This document shows positions 51,226 to 59,538 of a stretch of DNA of 64,000 bases, in pieces. The notes below the pieces were generated by a model. It saw only the letters and a list, made by a program, of their open reading frames with translations, had not been told where the DNA came from and ran no database searches. The position numbers and the translations under genes were made by a program. The stretch covers positions 2,542,001-2,606,000 of the forward strand of contig NZ_CP119989.1 of assembly GCF_029338555.1 (NCBI RefSeq), in the 5' to 3' direction. Position 1 is the first letter of the stretch. Each line of letters starts with the position of its first letter. The stretch is from Halobaculum marinum. Its GTDB lineage: Archaea; Halobacteriota; Halobacteria; Halobacteriales; Haloferacaceae.

Positions 51226-52518
51226 CTACAGGTCAGACAGCACCGCCCGCGCGGCGGTCCGCCCGCTCTCCATCGCCCCTTGGATCGACGACCACTCCGT
51301 GTAGTCGCCCGCGAGATACACCGATCCCTCCGGGTCGCGAGCGCCGGGGAGCGACTCGTGGACGCCCGGTGGTTGGGCGAACTGCGCGAACTCGATTCGG
51401 TCGGTGTGGATCGGCTCCAGCCGGCCGAAACTGCGCTCGGGGTACCACGCGTCGAGCGCCTCGCGGGTGTCCGCCGCGAGGTCGTCGGTGTCGCGGAAGC
51501 GGGCGTCGTAGCCGAGGAACGTCGCACACAGCAACTGCTCGCCGTCGGGGGCGTACGCCGGCGCCACGTCGGTGAGCGGGACGACGACGTTCGGTGAGCC
51601 GTCGTCGCTGTTCAGCAGGATCTTCTTGCCCGTCTCGACGGGCGTCGTCGCCGGCAGGCGGTAGTACTGCGTCGTCGACGGGAGACCCTCCGTCGGAATC
51701 GCCGCCACGTCGGTCAGATCGCGAGCCGTCTTCGGGTCGGTCGCGACGACCGCGGCGTCGGCCTCGACCGCGCGGTCGGTCGTCTCGACGGTGACGCCGG
51801 CGGTCGCGCCGTCGGCGGGGTCGACCCCCTCGACGCCCTCACTGGTGACCACCGTCGCCCCGGCGGCCTCCGCGGACGCCCGCAGTTGCTCTGGGATCGC
51901 ACCCATCCCCTCGCTCGGGACGCCGATGCGGCCGTCCGAGAGTGCGCGGAAGGTGTACGCGAACACGTGCTTGGAGGTCGCCAGCGACCGGTCGAGCGTG
52001 ATCCCGCCGTAGAACGGGGCGACGAAGTTCTCGACGTACTTCTCCGAGAAGCCCCACTCGCGGAGGTACTCGCGGATGCTCGTGTCGTGCCCGGCGAAGA
52101 ACCACGACTCGTCGCGACCCGCGAGGTCCTGTCGGAGCGCGAGCGTTCGGAGTTTGTCCGTCGTCGTCACCTCGCGGTTGAACACCGACTCGACGAGCGC
52201 GCGTGGGTCGCGCAGCGGGTCCGAGAGGACGCTCCGGGTCCCCTCGTTCGCCGAGCAGATGACCGCACCCGGGAGGAATCCCCGCAGATCCAGCGCGTCC
52301 ACGTCCAACTCCCGCTGGACGGCGGGGTAGCCCGTGAACAGCACTTGGAAGCCGCGGTCGAGCGTGAAGCCGTCCTCGCGGCGCGTGCGGACGCGACCAC
52401 CAACCTCGCGGCGGCGCTCGTAGACGGTGACCTCGGCACCCCCCTCCGCGAGGTGGCGGGCGGCGACCAGCCCCGCGAGCCCCGCGCCCGCGACGACGAC
52501 GGCGTTCGATTCCGACAT
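51226..52518 (-). CDS. FAD-dependent amine oxidase/phytoene desaturase-like flavoprotein
   Basis: 430 residues from the ATG at 52518. FAD loop VVVAGAGLAGLVAARHLAEGG at the N-terminus, then VGGRVRTRREDGFTLDRGFQV, and the C-terminal VYLAGDYTEWSSIQGAMESG, which closes the flavin site in the amine oxidase/protoporphyrinogen oxidase/desaturase superfamily. Substrate not identifiable; carotenoid or porphyrin-like compounds are possible. The upstream reading frame is the antisense of the threonine-synthase-like gene. Confidence 0.87.
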   Translation of the reverse strand: MSESNAVVVAGAGLAGLVAARHLAEGGAEVTVYERRREVGGRVRTRREDGFTLDRGFQVLFTGYPAVQRELDVDALDLRGFLPGAVICSANEGTRSVLSDPLRDPRALVESVFNREVTTTDKLRTLALRQDLAGRDESWFFAGHDTSIREYLREWGFSEKYVENFVAPFYGGITLDRSLATSKHVFAYTFRALSDGRIGVPSEGMGAIPEQLRASAEAAGATVVTSEGVEGVDPADGATAGVTVETTDRAVEADAAVVATDPKTARDLTDVAAIPTEGLPSTTQYYRLPATTPVETGKKILLNSDDGSPNVVVPLTDVAPAYAPDGEQLLCATFLGYDARFRDTDDLAADTREALDAWYPERSFGRLEPIHTDRIEFAQFAQPPGVHESLPGARDPEGSVYLAGDYTEWSSIQGAMESGRTAARAVLSDL

Positions 52519-52638
52519 ACACCGGCTTGGTGCGGGCGACACAAAGGCGTACCCGGTCGCGGTCGGTCGGGGGCCGACGGCGCCGGCCACGCGCCGGAAC
52601 CAGCACATCCTTGCGCCGCCGGTCCCAACTGTCGGCGA

Positions 52639-53817
52639 ATGCAGACGACGGACGCGTTCGACGGGCTGGCGTGTACCGACTGCGGGGAGTCGTTCGGCGT
52701 CGACGAACACGGGCGCTGTCCCGACTGCGGCGCGCCGCTGTCGCCGACGTACGACCTCGACGCCGTCGACGCCGACGGCTTCGGCGACGCGGACGCGCCG
52801 GGGCAGTTCCGCTTCGGCGACCTCCTGCCGGTCACCGCCGACGCGACGGTCACGGCGGGCGAGGGCGACACCCCGCTGGTCCGGACCGACCGCCTCGCCG
52901 AGGAACTGGGCGTCGGTGCGGCGTTCCTGAAGGACGAGGGGCGCAACCCGACCGGGACGTACCACGACCGCGGGATGAGCCTCGCGGTGACCGCTGCCGC
53001 CGAGCGTGGCCTCGAACCGCTCGCGCTGGCGGCCGCCGGCAACGCCGGCCAGTCCGCGGCGGCCTACGCCGGGCGCGCCGACCTCCGGTCGTACTCGTTC
53101 GTCCCCTCGCGCACGGCGTTCTCGAACAAGGCGATGGTGAACGTCCACGGGGGCGAGATGCGCGTCGTCGGCGGGCGCTACGGCGACGCCGCCGCCGCAG
53201 TCGACGACCAACTCGCGGCGGAGTACCACTCGCTCCAGGAGTTCACGACGCCGTACCGCCACGACGGTGCGAAGACGCTCGCGTACGAACTGCTCGACGC
53301 GGGCGACTCGACGCTCCCGGACGCGGTCGTCCTCCCGGCGAGCACGGGCGAACTCGTCGTCGGCGTCGTCCAAGGGCTCCGAGACCTCGTCAGACTGGGC
53401 CTCGCCGACGAGGTGCCGGACGTGTACGCGGTGCAAGCCGCCGGTTGTGCGCCCATCGCGACCGCGGTGGAGTCGGGGGCGAACGCCGTCGAACCGTGGG
53501 CCACGCCAGACACCATCGTCGGCGAAGTCGAAATCGAAGCGCCCGCCGGCGGCGACCTCGCGCTCTCTGCGCTGCAGGAGGTCGACGGCGACGCGCTCAC
53601 CGTCGAAGACGACGACGCGCTGGAGAGCGCGGTGACGGTCGCGCAGACGGAGGTCGTCGAGGTCGGGGGCGCCGGCGGCGTCGCGCTCGCCGGCGCGTGG
53701 CACCTCGCCGAGGACGGGACGCTCGGCGCCGACGACGAAGTCGTCGTCGTCAACCCCGACGCGGGCGTGAAGACGCCCGACGTGCTCCGGAGTCACCTGA
53801 TGGGCAAGGGGATCTGA
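52639..53817 (+). CDS. Threonine-synthase homologue lacking the PLP lysine
   Basis: 392 residues. N-terminal zinc ribbon CTDCGES and CPDCGAP (residues 12-31), then the fold-type II PLP domain. The cofactor-lysine site, which in family members reads NPTG(S/T)FKxRG, here reads NPTGTYHDRG, with His109 replacing Lys (codon CAC at 52963-52965). The phosphate loop AAGNAGQSAAAYAG is kept and the second Gly loop is changed to PASTGELVVG. If the DNA is correct this protein cannot form the usual Schiff base, so it is probably not a classical threonine synthase. Divergent from the amine-oxidase-like gene. Confidence 0.85.
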   Translation: MQTTDAFDGLACTDCGESFGVDEHGRCPDCGAPLSPTYDLDAVDADGFGDADAPGQFRFGDLLPVTADATVTAGEGDTPLVRTDRLAEELGVGAAFLKDEGRNPTGTYHDRGMSLAVTAAAERGLEPLALAAAGNAGQSAAAYAGRADLRSYSFVPSRTAFSNKAMVNVHGGEMRVVGGRYGDAAAAVDDQLAAEYHSLQEFTTPYRHDGAKTLAYELLDAGDSTLPDAVVLPASTGELVVGVVQGLRDLVRLGLADEVPDVYAVQAAGCAPIATAVESGANAVEPWATPDTIVGEVEIEAPAGGDLALSALQEVDGDALTVEDDDALESAVTVAQTEVVEVGGAGGVALAGAWHLAEDGTLGADDEVVVVNPDAGVKTPDVLRSHLMGKGI

Positions 53818-53864
53818 CCGGCGACCACCGGACGCGAACTCGTTCGAGCCGGTGACTATTTCCG

Positions 53865-53878
53865 TTAGACAGGTCTAA
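53865..53878. promoter_or_regulatory. Perfect inverted repeat, probable DtxR operator
   Basis: ttagac-ag-gtctaa, 15-28 nt before the ATG of the DtxR-family gene, at the place expected for the TATA box or transcription start. Inverted repeats of this kind are typical targets of metal-dependent DtxR/MntR/SirR regulators, so self-repression is likely. Confidence 0.7.
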
Positions 53879-53892
53879 ATCACGACGATCAG

Positions 53893-54615
53893 ATGTTGAG
53901 CGACGTGATGGAGGACTATCTGAAGGCCATCTACGTTCTCCAGACGGAGGAGGGGCCGCCCGTGTCGACCTCGGCCATCGCCGAGCGCGTGGGGAAGACC
54001 CCGCCGACGGTGACGAGCATGCTCGACACCCTCGAAGAGCGCGGCCTCGTCGAGCGCGAGAAGTACAAGGGCGCAGAGCTCACCGACGAGGGGCGGACGG
54101 TCGCGCTGGAGGTCCTGCGGCACCACCGGCTGCTGGAGGCGTACCTCGCCGAGCACCTCGACTACTCCTGGAGCGAGGTGCACGACGAGGCCGACGCGCT
54201 GGAACACCACATCAGCGAGGAGTTCGAGCGGCGCGTCGCCGCGGCGCTCGGCGACCCGGCGGTCGACCCCCACGGCGACCCGATTCCCGGCGAGGACCTC
54301 CAGCCGCCGGCCGACGACGGGTCGCGCCCGCTCACCGACTTCGCGGTCGGGGACCGGGTGGTGATCGCTCGCGTCAGCGACCGCGACGACGAGGAGCTCG
54401 AGTACCTCGACCGCGCGGGGATCACGCCGGGGACGACCGTCGAGATTCGCGACGTGGCCCCCTTCGGGATGGTGACCGTCGGCGTCCCCGACGGTCCCGA
54501 CGGCGACGCCGAGCACGAACAGAGTCTCCCCGAGAGCGTCGCCGCTGCCGTCAGGGTCCGTCAGACGGACGCCGACGACGCCGCCGCGACCGACGCGGGG
54601 GTGGGCGGTGCGTGA
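53893..54615 (+). CDS. DtxR/MntR-family metal-dependent transcriptional regulator
   Basis: 240 residues. N-terminal winged helix (VMEDYLKAIYVLQTEEGPPVSTSAIAERV shown in part; residues 5-65), metal-binding dimerisation helices with LRHHRLLEAYLAEHL and EVHDEADALEHHISEEF (His/Glu ligands), and a C-terminal SH3-like FeoA-type domain (FAVGDRVVIARVSD and later). Full-length architecture. It senses Mn2+ or Fe2+. The next gene, a GDT1-type transporter, overlaps by 4 nt, so the pair is an operon under the inverted repeat at 53865. Confidence 0.93.
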   Translation: MLSDVMEDYLKAIYVLQTEEGPPVSTSAIAERVGKTPPTVTSMLDTLEERGLVEREKYKGAELTDEGRTVALEVLRHHRLLEAYLAEHLDYSWSEVHDEADALEHHISEEFERRVAAALGDPAVDPHGDPIPGEDLQPPADDGSRPLTDFAVGDRVVIARVSDRDDEELEYLDRAGITPGTTVEIRDVAPFGMVTVGVPDGPDGDAEHEQSLPESVAAAVRVRQTDADDAAATDAGVGGA

Positions 54616-55328
54616 CGTACTGGGAGATCGTCGTCGTCGCCGCCGTCTCACAGCTTGCGGTCCTCCCCGGTGAGAAGGTCCAGTTCATCATCGCCGGGCT
54701 GTCGACGCGCTACCGCCCGGCGCTCGTCGTCGCGGCGGCTGGCACCGCCTTCGCCGGCTGGACGGCACTGGAGATTGCCTTCGGCGCCGCGCTCCAGTCG
54801 ATGCTGTCGGCGGCGGTCCTCGACGCGTTCACCGCGGTCATGTTCCTCGCGTTCGCCGTCCTGCTCGTGCGGTCGGCCCCCGGCGCGGACGCTGGCCCGC
54901 AGCCGACAGAGACAGACGGGGGCGAGGTACAGGGCACCGAGGTGCTCCCGGGCGTCGACGGCAGCGTGACGCTGCTCGGACACGAACTGTCCGGCAGTGT
55001 CGGGAGCTTCCTCTCCATCTTCTCGATGATGGCGGCCGGCGAGTTCGGCGACAAGACGCAGTTGATCACCATCGGCCTCGCCGCCCAGTACGGCGCCACC
55101 TCGGCGATCTGGGTCGGCGAGATGGCGGCCATCATCCCCGTGAGCCTGGCGAACGCGTACCTGTTCCACCGCTTCAGCCACCGCTTCGACCTGCGGAAAG
55201 CGCACCTCGCCGGCGCGGCGCTGTTCGCGTTCTTCGGCCTCGACACGGTGCTGGCACTGACGACCGGCTTCTCCGTGTGGGAGACCGTCGTCGGAACCGT
55301 CTCGACGGCGGTGCTCGCGGCGGTGTAG
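54612..55328 (+). CDS. TMEM165/GDT1-family cation transporter
   Basis: 238 residues with six or seven membrane segments and a GTG start overlapping the regulator's stop. The family has two copies of an ExGDKT motif; the second is canonical (GEFGDKTQL, Glu144-Lys148) while the first is altered to PGEKVQF (Glu21-Lys22). Members export Mn2+ or Ca2+/H+ in other organisms. Co-transcription with a DtxR-type regulator makes Mn2+ export the most likely role. The loop between the two repeats (about 89-125) is long and Thr/Asp/Gly-rich. Confidence 0.87.
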   Translation: MTYWEIVVVAAVSQLAVLPGEKVQFIIAGLSTRYRPALVVAAAGTAFAGWTALEIAFGAALQSMLSAAVLDAFTAVMFLAFAVLLVRSAPGADAGPQPTETDGGEVQGTEVLPGVDGSVTLLGHELSGSVGSFLSIFSMMAAGEFGDKTQLITIGLAAQYGATSAIWVGEMAAIIPVSLANAYLFHRFSHRFDLRKAHLAGAALFAFFGLDTVLALTTGFSVWETVVGTVSTAVLAAV

Positions 55329-55384
55329 CCGGTGGCGCGCGAGAACCGGGGCGTTATTCACGGCAGCGGCCCCTTCTGTGGGTA

Positions 55385-56098
55385 GTGACCGTCCTCGCTT
55401 CCCTCCTCGCGGGCGTCGTATTCGGCCTCGCGCTCGCGGCGCCGCCCGGTCCGATGAACGCCGTCATCGCCGAGGAGAGCGTGCTCCGTGGATGGACCGC
55501 CGGCGTCCGCGCCGGGTTGGGCGCCGCGACCGCCGACGCCATCTTCTTCGTCCTCGCGCTGGTGGGCGCGGTCGGCTTCCTGAACCGCGCACCGCTTATC
55601 AAGGGTGTGATGGTCGGCGTCGGCGGCCTCCTCATGCTGTACTACGCCTACGGCGCCGCGCGCGAGGTTCGCGGCTCGTTCCTCGGCGTCGACACCGACA
55701 TCGTCGACGACGAGTCCGCGGGCTTCCGCAAGGCGCTGGCGCTGGCGCTGGCGAACCCCTACCAGGTGCTGTTCTGGCTCACCGTCGGCGTCGGCCTGCT
55801 GGAGCCTGGTCGAGTCGACGTGTTCGCCGCCGCCGAGGTGGCGGAGTTGGCGGGCGCGCTCGTCGTCGAGACGGGGAGCCCCGCGCTCGTCGTCGGCTTC
55901 TTCGGCGGCATCGGCCTGTGGGTGACGGGGTTCCCCGGCGCACTGGTGGCCGCCCGCAGGCGCGTCGAGGCGCTCGCCCCCGCCGTCGCCGCGCTGTCGG
56001 CGCTACTCCTCGCGGCGTTCGGCGTCCTGTTCCTCGTCGACGCCGCCGGGACGCTCGTCCCGGTCGTCGAGGCGGCGCTGTCTGGGCTGGTGGGCTGA
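55385..56098 (+). CDS. LysE/RhtB-family transporter
   Basis: 237 residues from a GTG at 55385, with about six membrane segments. VVFGLALAAPPGPMNAVIAEESVLRG at the N-terminus (shown in part) with the PPGPMNAV element is characteristic of the LysE family, and ANPYQVLFWLTVG is the conserved central motif. Members export amino acids or cations. It follows the GDT1-type gene by 56 bp on the same strand, so it may belong to the same metal-response group, or may be an amino-acid exporter with no link. Confidence 0.82.
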   Translation: MTVLASLLAGVVFGLALAAPPGPMNAVIAEESVLRGWTAGVRAGLGAATADAIFFVLALVGAVGFLNRAPLIKGVMVGVGGLLMLYYAYGAAREVRGSFLGVDTDIVDDESAGFRKALALALANPYQVLFWLTVGVGLLEPGRVDVFAAAEVAELAGALVVETGSPALVVGFFGGIGLWVTGFPGALVAARRRVEALAPAVAALSALLLAAFGVLFLVDAAGTLVPVVEAALSGLVG

Positions 56099-56286
56099 CA
56101 GGCGACCGAGTCTGCTCCGGACCCGGCGCGCGTGGTCGCACACCCGCGGACGCGCCGGGCCGCTCGTCAGGCGAGTCGCATCGTCGGCAGTGGTCGCGGT
56201 CTCCCTGATGAACGTTCACCTGCCGAGCGCCGCGCGTGGCCGGGTGGCCGCGAGGTGGCTCCGACGGGTGGCCTGACACGACAACC

Positions 56287-56295
56287 GATATAACG
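56287..56295 (+). promoter_or_regulatory. TATA element of egsA
   Basis: gatataacg, with its centre about 26 nt before the ATG at 56317, giving a leaderless transcript. The stretch 56099-56286 upstream of it has no credible gene. Confidence 0.65.
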
Positions 56296-56316
56296 CCCCC
56301 TGCGAAACCGAGGGCC

Positions 56317-57363
56317 ATGTTCGCGAAGTCGACGTGGATCAAGCTCCCCCGGAACGTCCTGCTCGGACACGGCGTGCTCGACGACGTCGGGACAGCCGTG
56401 GCGGAGCTGTCGCTGGCCGGGACGCCGCTGCTCGTCACCTCGCCGACGCCCGACGACCTCGCTGGTGACCGACTCCGTGCGCAGTTCGACGGCGCCGAGA
56501 CCGTGACCGTCGACACCGCGAGCTTCGAGGCCGTCGGCGAGATCGTCGAGGCCGCAGAGGCCGCCGGCGCGACGTTCCTCGTCGCGCTCGGCGGCGGGAA
56601 GCCGATCGACCTGGCGAAGATGGCCGCCGACGAGTTGGGCGTCGGGTTCGTCTCCGTCCCGACGGCCGCGAGCCACGACGGCATCGTCTCGGGGCGCTCC
56701 TCCATCCCGGAGGGCGACACGCGCCACTCGGTCGCGGCGGACCCGCCGCTGGCGGTGATCGCCGACACCGAGATCATGGCGAACGCGCCGTGGGCGCTCA
56801 CGACCGCCGGCTGTGCGGACATCATCTCCAACTACACCGCGGTGAAAGACTGGCGCCTCGCCCGCCGGCTGAAGAACGTCGAGTACAGCGAGTACGCCGC
56901 CGCCCTGTCGGAGATGACCGCCGAGATGCTCGTCGACAACGCCGACTCGATCAAGAAGGGGTTGGAGGAGTCGGCGTGGGTCGTCTCGAAGGCGCTCGTC
57001 TCCTCGGGGGTGGCGATGTCCATCGCGGGGTCGTCGCGCCCCGCTTCGGGCGCAGAACACCTGTTCTCCCACCAACTCGACCGTATCGCCGAGAACCCCG
57101 CGCTCCACGGCCACCAGGTCGGCGTGGGGTCGATCCTGACGGAGTTCCTCCACAGCGGCGAGAACGGGCAGTGGCGCGCCATCCGCGACGCGCTGACGGC
57201 GATCGGTGCACCGACGACCGCCGCCGAACTCGGCATCGACGACGAGACCGTCATCGAGGCGCTCACCACCGCCCACACCATCCGCGACCGCTACACCATC
57301 CTCGGCGACGGCGTCAACGAGGAGGCGGCCATCGAGGTCGCGACGTTCACCGGCGTCATCTGA
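56317..57363 (+). CDS. egsA: sn-Glycerol-1-phosphate dehydrogenase
   Basis: 348 residues. Reduces dihydroxyacetone phosphate to glycerol-1-phosphate, the archaeal lipid backbone. LGGGKPIDLAKMAADEL is the NAD(P) loop, SVPTAASHDGIVSGRSSI the substrate region, and the zinc ligands appear in SGAEHLFSHQLD and HGHQVGVGSI. Length and motifs are normal. The only other lipid-backbone gene in the window is carS (8040), so the two are not one operon. A TATA box 26 nt before the start supports the ATG at 56317. Confidence 0.96.
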   Translation: MFAKSTWIKLPRNVLLGHGVLDDVGTAVAELSLAGTPLLVTSPTPDDLAGDRLRAQFDGAETVTVDTASFEAVGEIVEAAEAAGATFLVALGGGKPIDLAKMAADELGVGFVSVPTAASHDGIVSGRSSIPEGDTRHSVAADPPLAVIADTEIMANAPWALTTAGCADIISNYTAVKDWRLARRLKNVEYSEYAAALSEMTAEMLVDNADSIKKGLEESAWVVSKALVSSGVAMSIAGSSRPASGAEHLFSHQLDRIAENPALHGHQVGVGSILTEFLHSGENGQWRAIRDALTAIGAPTTAAELGIDDETVIEALTTAHTIRDRYTILGDGVNEEAAIEVATFTGVI

Positions 57364-57372
57364 CTCGCGCGG

Positions 57373-58116
57373 TCAGTCGTCGCCGTGCGTGGGGCGCCCA
57401 CGCGACCCCTCCGAGGCTCCCCGGAGGTCGGCCCGTTCTTCCAGTCGTCGGAGTCGCTCGCCGAGCGGCGGGTGCATCGACAGCGACCCAAGGAGTCGCC
57501 GGAGGCGGCCGCCGACGGGCGTCGCGGGGCCGAGGTGGCCGCCGGCCGCGAGACGGGCGAGCGCGTCGCGAAACGCCGTCCCCGAGCGGCGGGCGGCGTC
57601 GGCGTCGGCGTCGTACTCCGTCCACCGCGCGACGCGCATCGAGAGGTACGTCAGCGGCACCGCCAGCGCGGCGCCGACGATCAGGCCCTCGCGACCGAAC
57701 AGGCTCGCGTCGACCGCCCACGCGACAGCGTAGGCGCACGGGATGCCGACGCGGATCGGAACGTGCGCCCGGGCGAGGTGGGCGTGCTCGTGGCGCACCA
57801 CCGCCGCGACGCCCGCGGGGTCCAGTTCCCGGAGCAGTCCGGTGGAGACGAACACGCGCCCGTGGCCGGCGGTGAGGCCGGCGGCGTACGCGAGCACGCG
57901 CCCGTCGCGCCGGAGGACGCCGACGCGGCCTGCGGGGACGCCGACGCGTTCGACCGCGCGAGCGACGTCGTCGGGGAGGGGTTCGGGGCGTTCGGAACGG
58001 GCGACGACGTGGGGAGCCAGGCGCACGCCGAGGAGACCGACGGCGATGAGCGCCCACAGCTCCCACCAGTCGGTCGCCCACGAGAGGACGGCGGAGAGCC
58101 GCGAGTGGAGGGTCAC
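57373..58116 (-). CDS. M48-family membrane metallopeptidase
   Basis: 247 residues from a GTG at 58116 that places the first membrane segment (WWELWALIAVGLLGVRL) near the N-terminus. The catalytic zinc motif is VVRHEHAHLARAH (HExxH), and EYDADADAARRSG provides the third ligand Glu. Membrane segments between (about 135-160) suggest an HtpX-like enzyme, with the active site toward the cytoplasm. The N-terminus is uncertain because the frame stays open upstream. It converges with egsA. Confidence 0.83.
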   Translation of the reverse strand: MTLHSRLSAVLSWATDWWELWALIAVGLLGVRLAPHVVARSERPEPLPDDVARAVERVGVPAGRVGVLRRDGRVLAYAAGLTAGHGRVFVSTGLLRELDPAGVAAVVRHEHAHLARAHVPIRVGIPCAYAVAWAVDASLFGREGLIVGAALAVPLTYLSMRVARWTEYDADADAARRSGTAFRDALARLAAGGHLGPATPVGGRLRRLLGSLSMHPPLGERLRRLEERADLRGASEGSRGRPTHGDD

Positions 58117-58192
58117 ACGGTCGAGTACGCGTGCGAGCGTGTAGGCTTTTCCCCGCGAATCGACCGGATACGTCCCCGAACTGTCCAGTCGG

Positions 58193-58708
58193 CTACAGCG
58201 GGTACTCGGCGACCTGCGGGTACATGAGTTCCTCCGGGTGGTCGTCGACCCACCGCACCGCAGCGATTTCACCGTCGCGCGCCCGCGGCGCTCCCCCGTC
58301 GTAGGTGGCGTCGAACACGACGACGAGCCGGTACAGCGGGTCGCGCTCGGGGGCGTGGACCGCGATCCGGTGGGCCATCACCAGCCCTGTAAGCGTGATG
58401 TCGACCCCGGTTTCTTCGCGCACCTCGCGGACCGCTGTCGTCGACAGCGCCTCCCCCGGTTCCTGCTTCCCGGCTGGCTCGGACCACCCCGCCTCGTCGA
58501 CGTGACGCACGACGAGCGCCCGTCCGTCGCCCCGGCGGACCCACGCACCCGCGCCGCCGACGGTGCCGGCGTCGAACCGCTCGCGGGTGCGGTCCCACTC
58601 GGCGGTCGACACGTCCCAGCGATCGGGCGCGACGGGGCAGTCGCCCCACCCGCGCTGTAGTTTCGCGAGCGCCTCGTCGACGACGCCGCGCGACTCCCCC
58701 GTTTCCAT
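58193..58708 (-). CDS. Nudix hydrolase
   Basis: 171 residues. The Nudix box GKQEPGE to REVREETGV (Gx5Ex7REUxEExGU with all residues matching) is intact at about residues 80-103. Members hydrolyse nucleoside diphosphates linked to another moiety; a housecleaning role is usual. The N-terminal 60 residues (DVSTAEWDRTRERFDAG) are an extension of unknown role. Starts at the ATG 58708. Confidence 0.92.
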   Translation of the reverse strand: METGESRGVVDEALAKLQRGWGDCPVAPDRWDVSTAEWDRTRERFDAGTVGGAGAWVRRGDGRALVVRHVDEAGWSEPAGKQEPGEALSTTAVREVREETGVDITLTGLVMAHRIAVHAPERDPLYRLVVVFDATYDGGAPRARDGEIAAVRWVDDHPEELMYPQVAEYPL

Positions 58709-58810
58709 GTCCGACCGTGTGGACGAACAGTGCATGAAGGTCGCGGTCGTCGGAGGCCGTACGACAGCCGAACCCGAAGAGGCAATAGCGCCCGGCCCCA
58801 CGCTTCGACA

Positions 58811-59452
58811 ATGGCTACAGCGGACGCGAGCGGCCCGCTCGGCACGGTGAAACAGTACCCGCGCGCGACCGTCGCAGTCGTCTCGGTCGTGGGGTACGCA
58901 CTGGTCATCGGCACGTTCGCGGGCGTCGTCCCGCAGTCGGTGTTCCCCTCGCTCACGCAGGGCGAGGTGAACCTCCTGAGTCACGCCATCGCCGCGGTCA
59001 ACACCGTGACGACGATTCTCCTGGTGCTCGGGTGGCGCTGGATCCGCGCCGGCGAGGTGCGGAAACACGCCGCCGCGATGAGCGCGTCGTTCGGGCTGAT
59101 CATGGTGTTCCTCGTCATGTACCTCGCGAAGGTGGGCGGCGGGCCCGGCGAGAAGCACATCGTCATCCGCGAGACGGCGTTCCTCGGCGCGTACGCCGGC
59201 ACCGTGGAACTGGTGTACCTCGCGATGCTGGCGATCCACATCGTGCTCTCGGTGGTGACGGTGCCGGTCGTGCTCTACGCCATCGTGCTCGGGGGGACCC
59301 ACACGCCCGAGGAACTGCGGACGGAGACGCCCCACAAGCGCGTCGGTCGGTGGGCCGCGGGGACGTGGATCGTCTCGCTCACGCTCGGCGTCGTGACGTA
59401 CGTCCTGCTCAACTGGGTGTACGCCTACGAGTTCGTCCGCGTCGCGCGGTAG
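58811..59452 (+). CDS. DUF420 family membrane protein
   Basis: 213 residues with five or six membrane segments. The family occurs in haloarchaea and bacteria and is often placed near cytochrome oxidase genes, where a role in heme-copper oxidase assembly has been proposed. Family traits here are NLLSHAIAAVNTVTTILLVLGW, KHAAAMSASFGLI and LAIHIVLSVVTVPVVLYA; conserved His in LLSHAIA and RKHAAA could be functional. No oxidase gene is adjacent. Start at the ATG 58811. Confidence 0.84.
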   Translation: MATADASGPLGTVKQYPRATVAVVSVVGYALVIGTFAGVVPQSVFPSLTQGEVNLLSHAIAAVNTVTTILLVLGWRWIRAGEVRKHAAAMSASFGLIMVFLVMYLAKVGGGPGEKHIVIRETAFLGAYAGTVELVYLAMLAIHIVLSVVTVPVVLYAIVLGGTHTPEELRTETPHKRVGRWAAGTWIVSLTLGVVTYVLLNWVYAYEFVRVAR

Positions 59453-59538
59453 CGACGCCCGCGCCTCCCGCCCCCGACTTCCCGGCCCACCCGACCGCGT
59501 TCCGAACCTCTTTGTCCGGACACGCGCACCGGTCGGGC

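Noticed and set aside
52519-53796. Upstream extension (426 codons) of the amine-oxidase-like frame.
   Set aside because: It runs antisense to the threonine-synthase-like gene and beyond its own FAD motif; the ATG at 52518 with the FAD loop directly after it is the true start.
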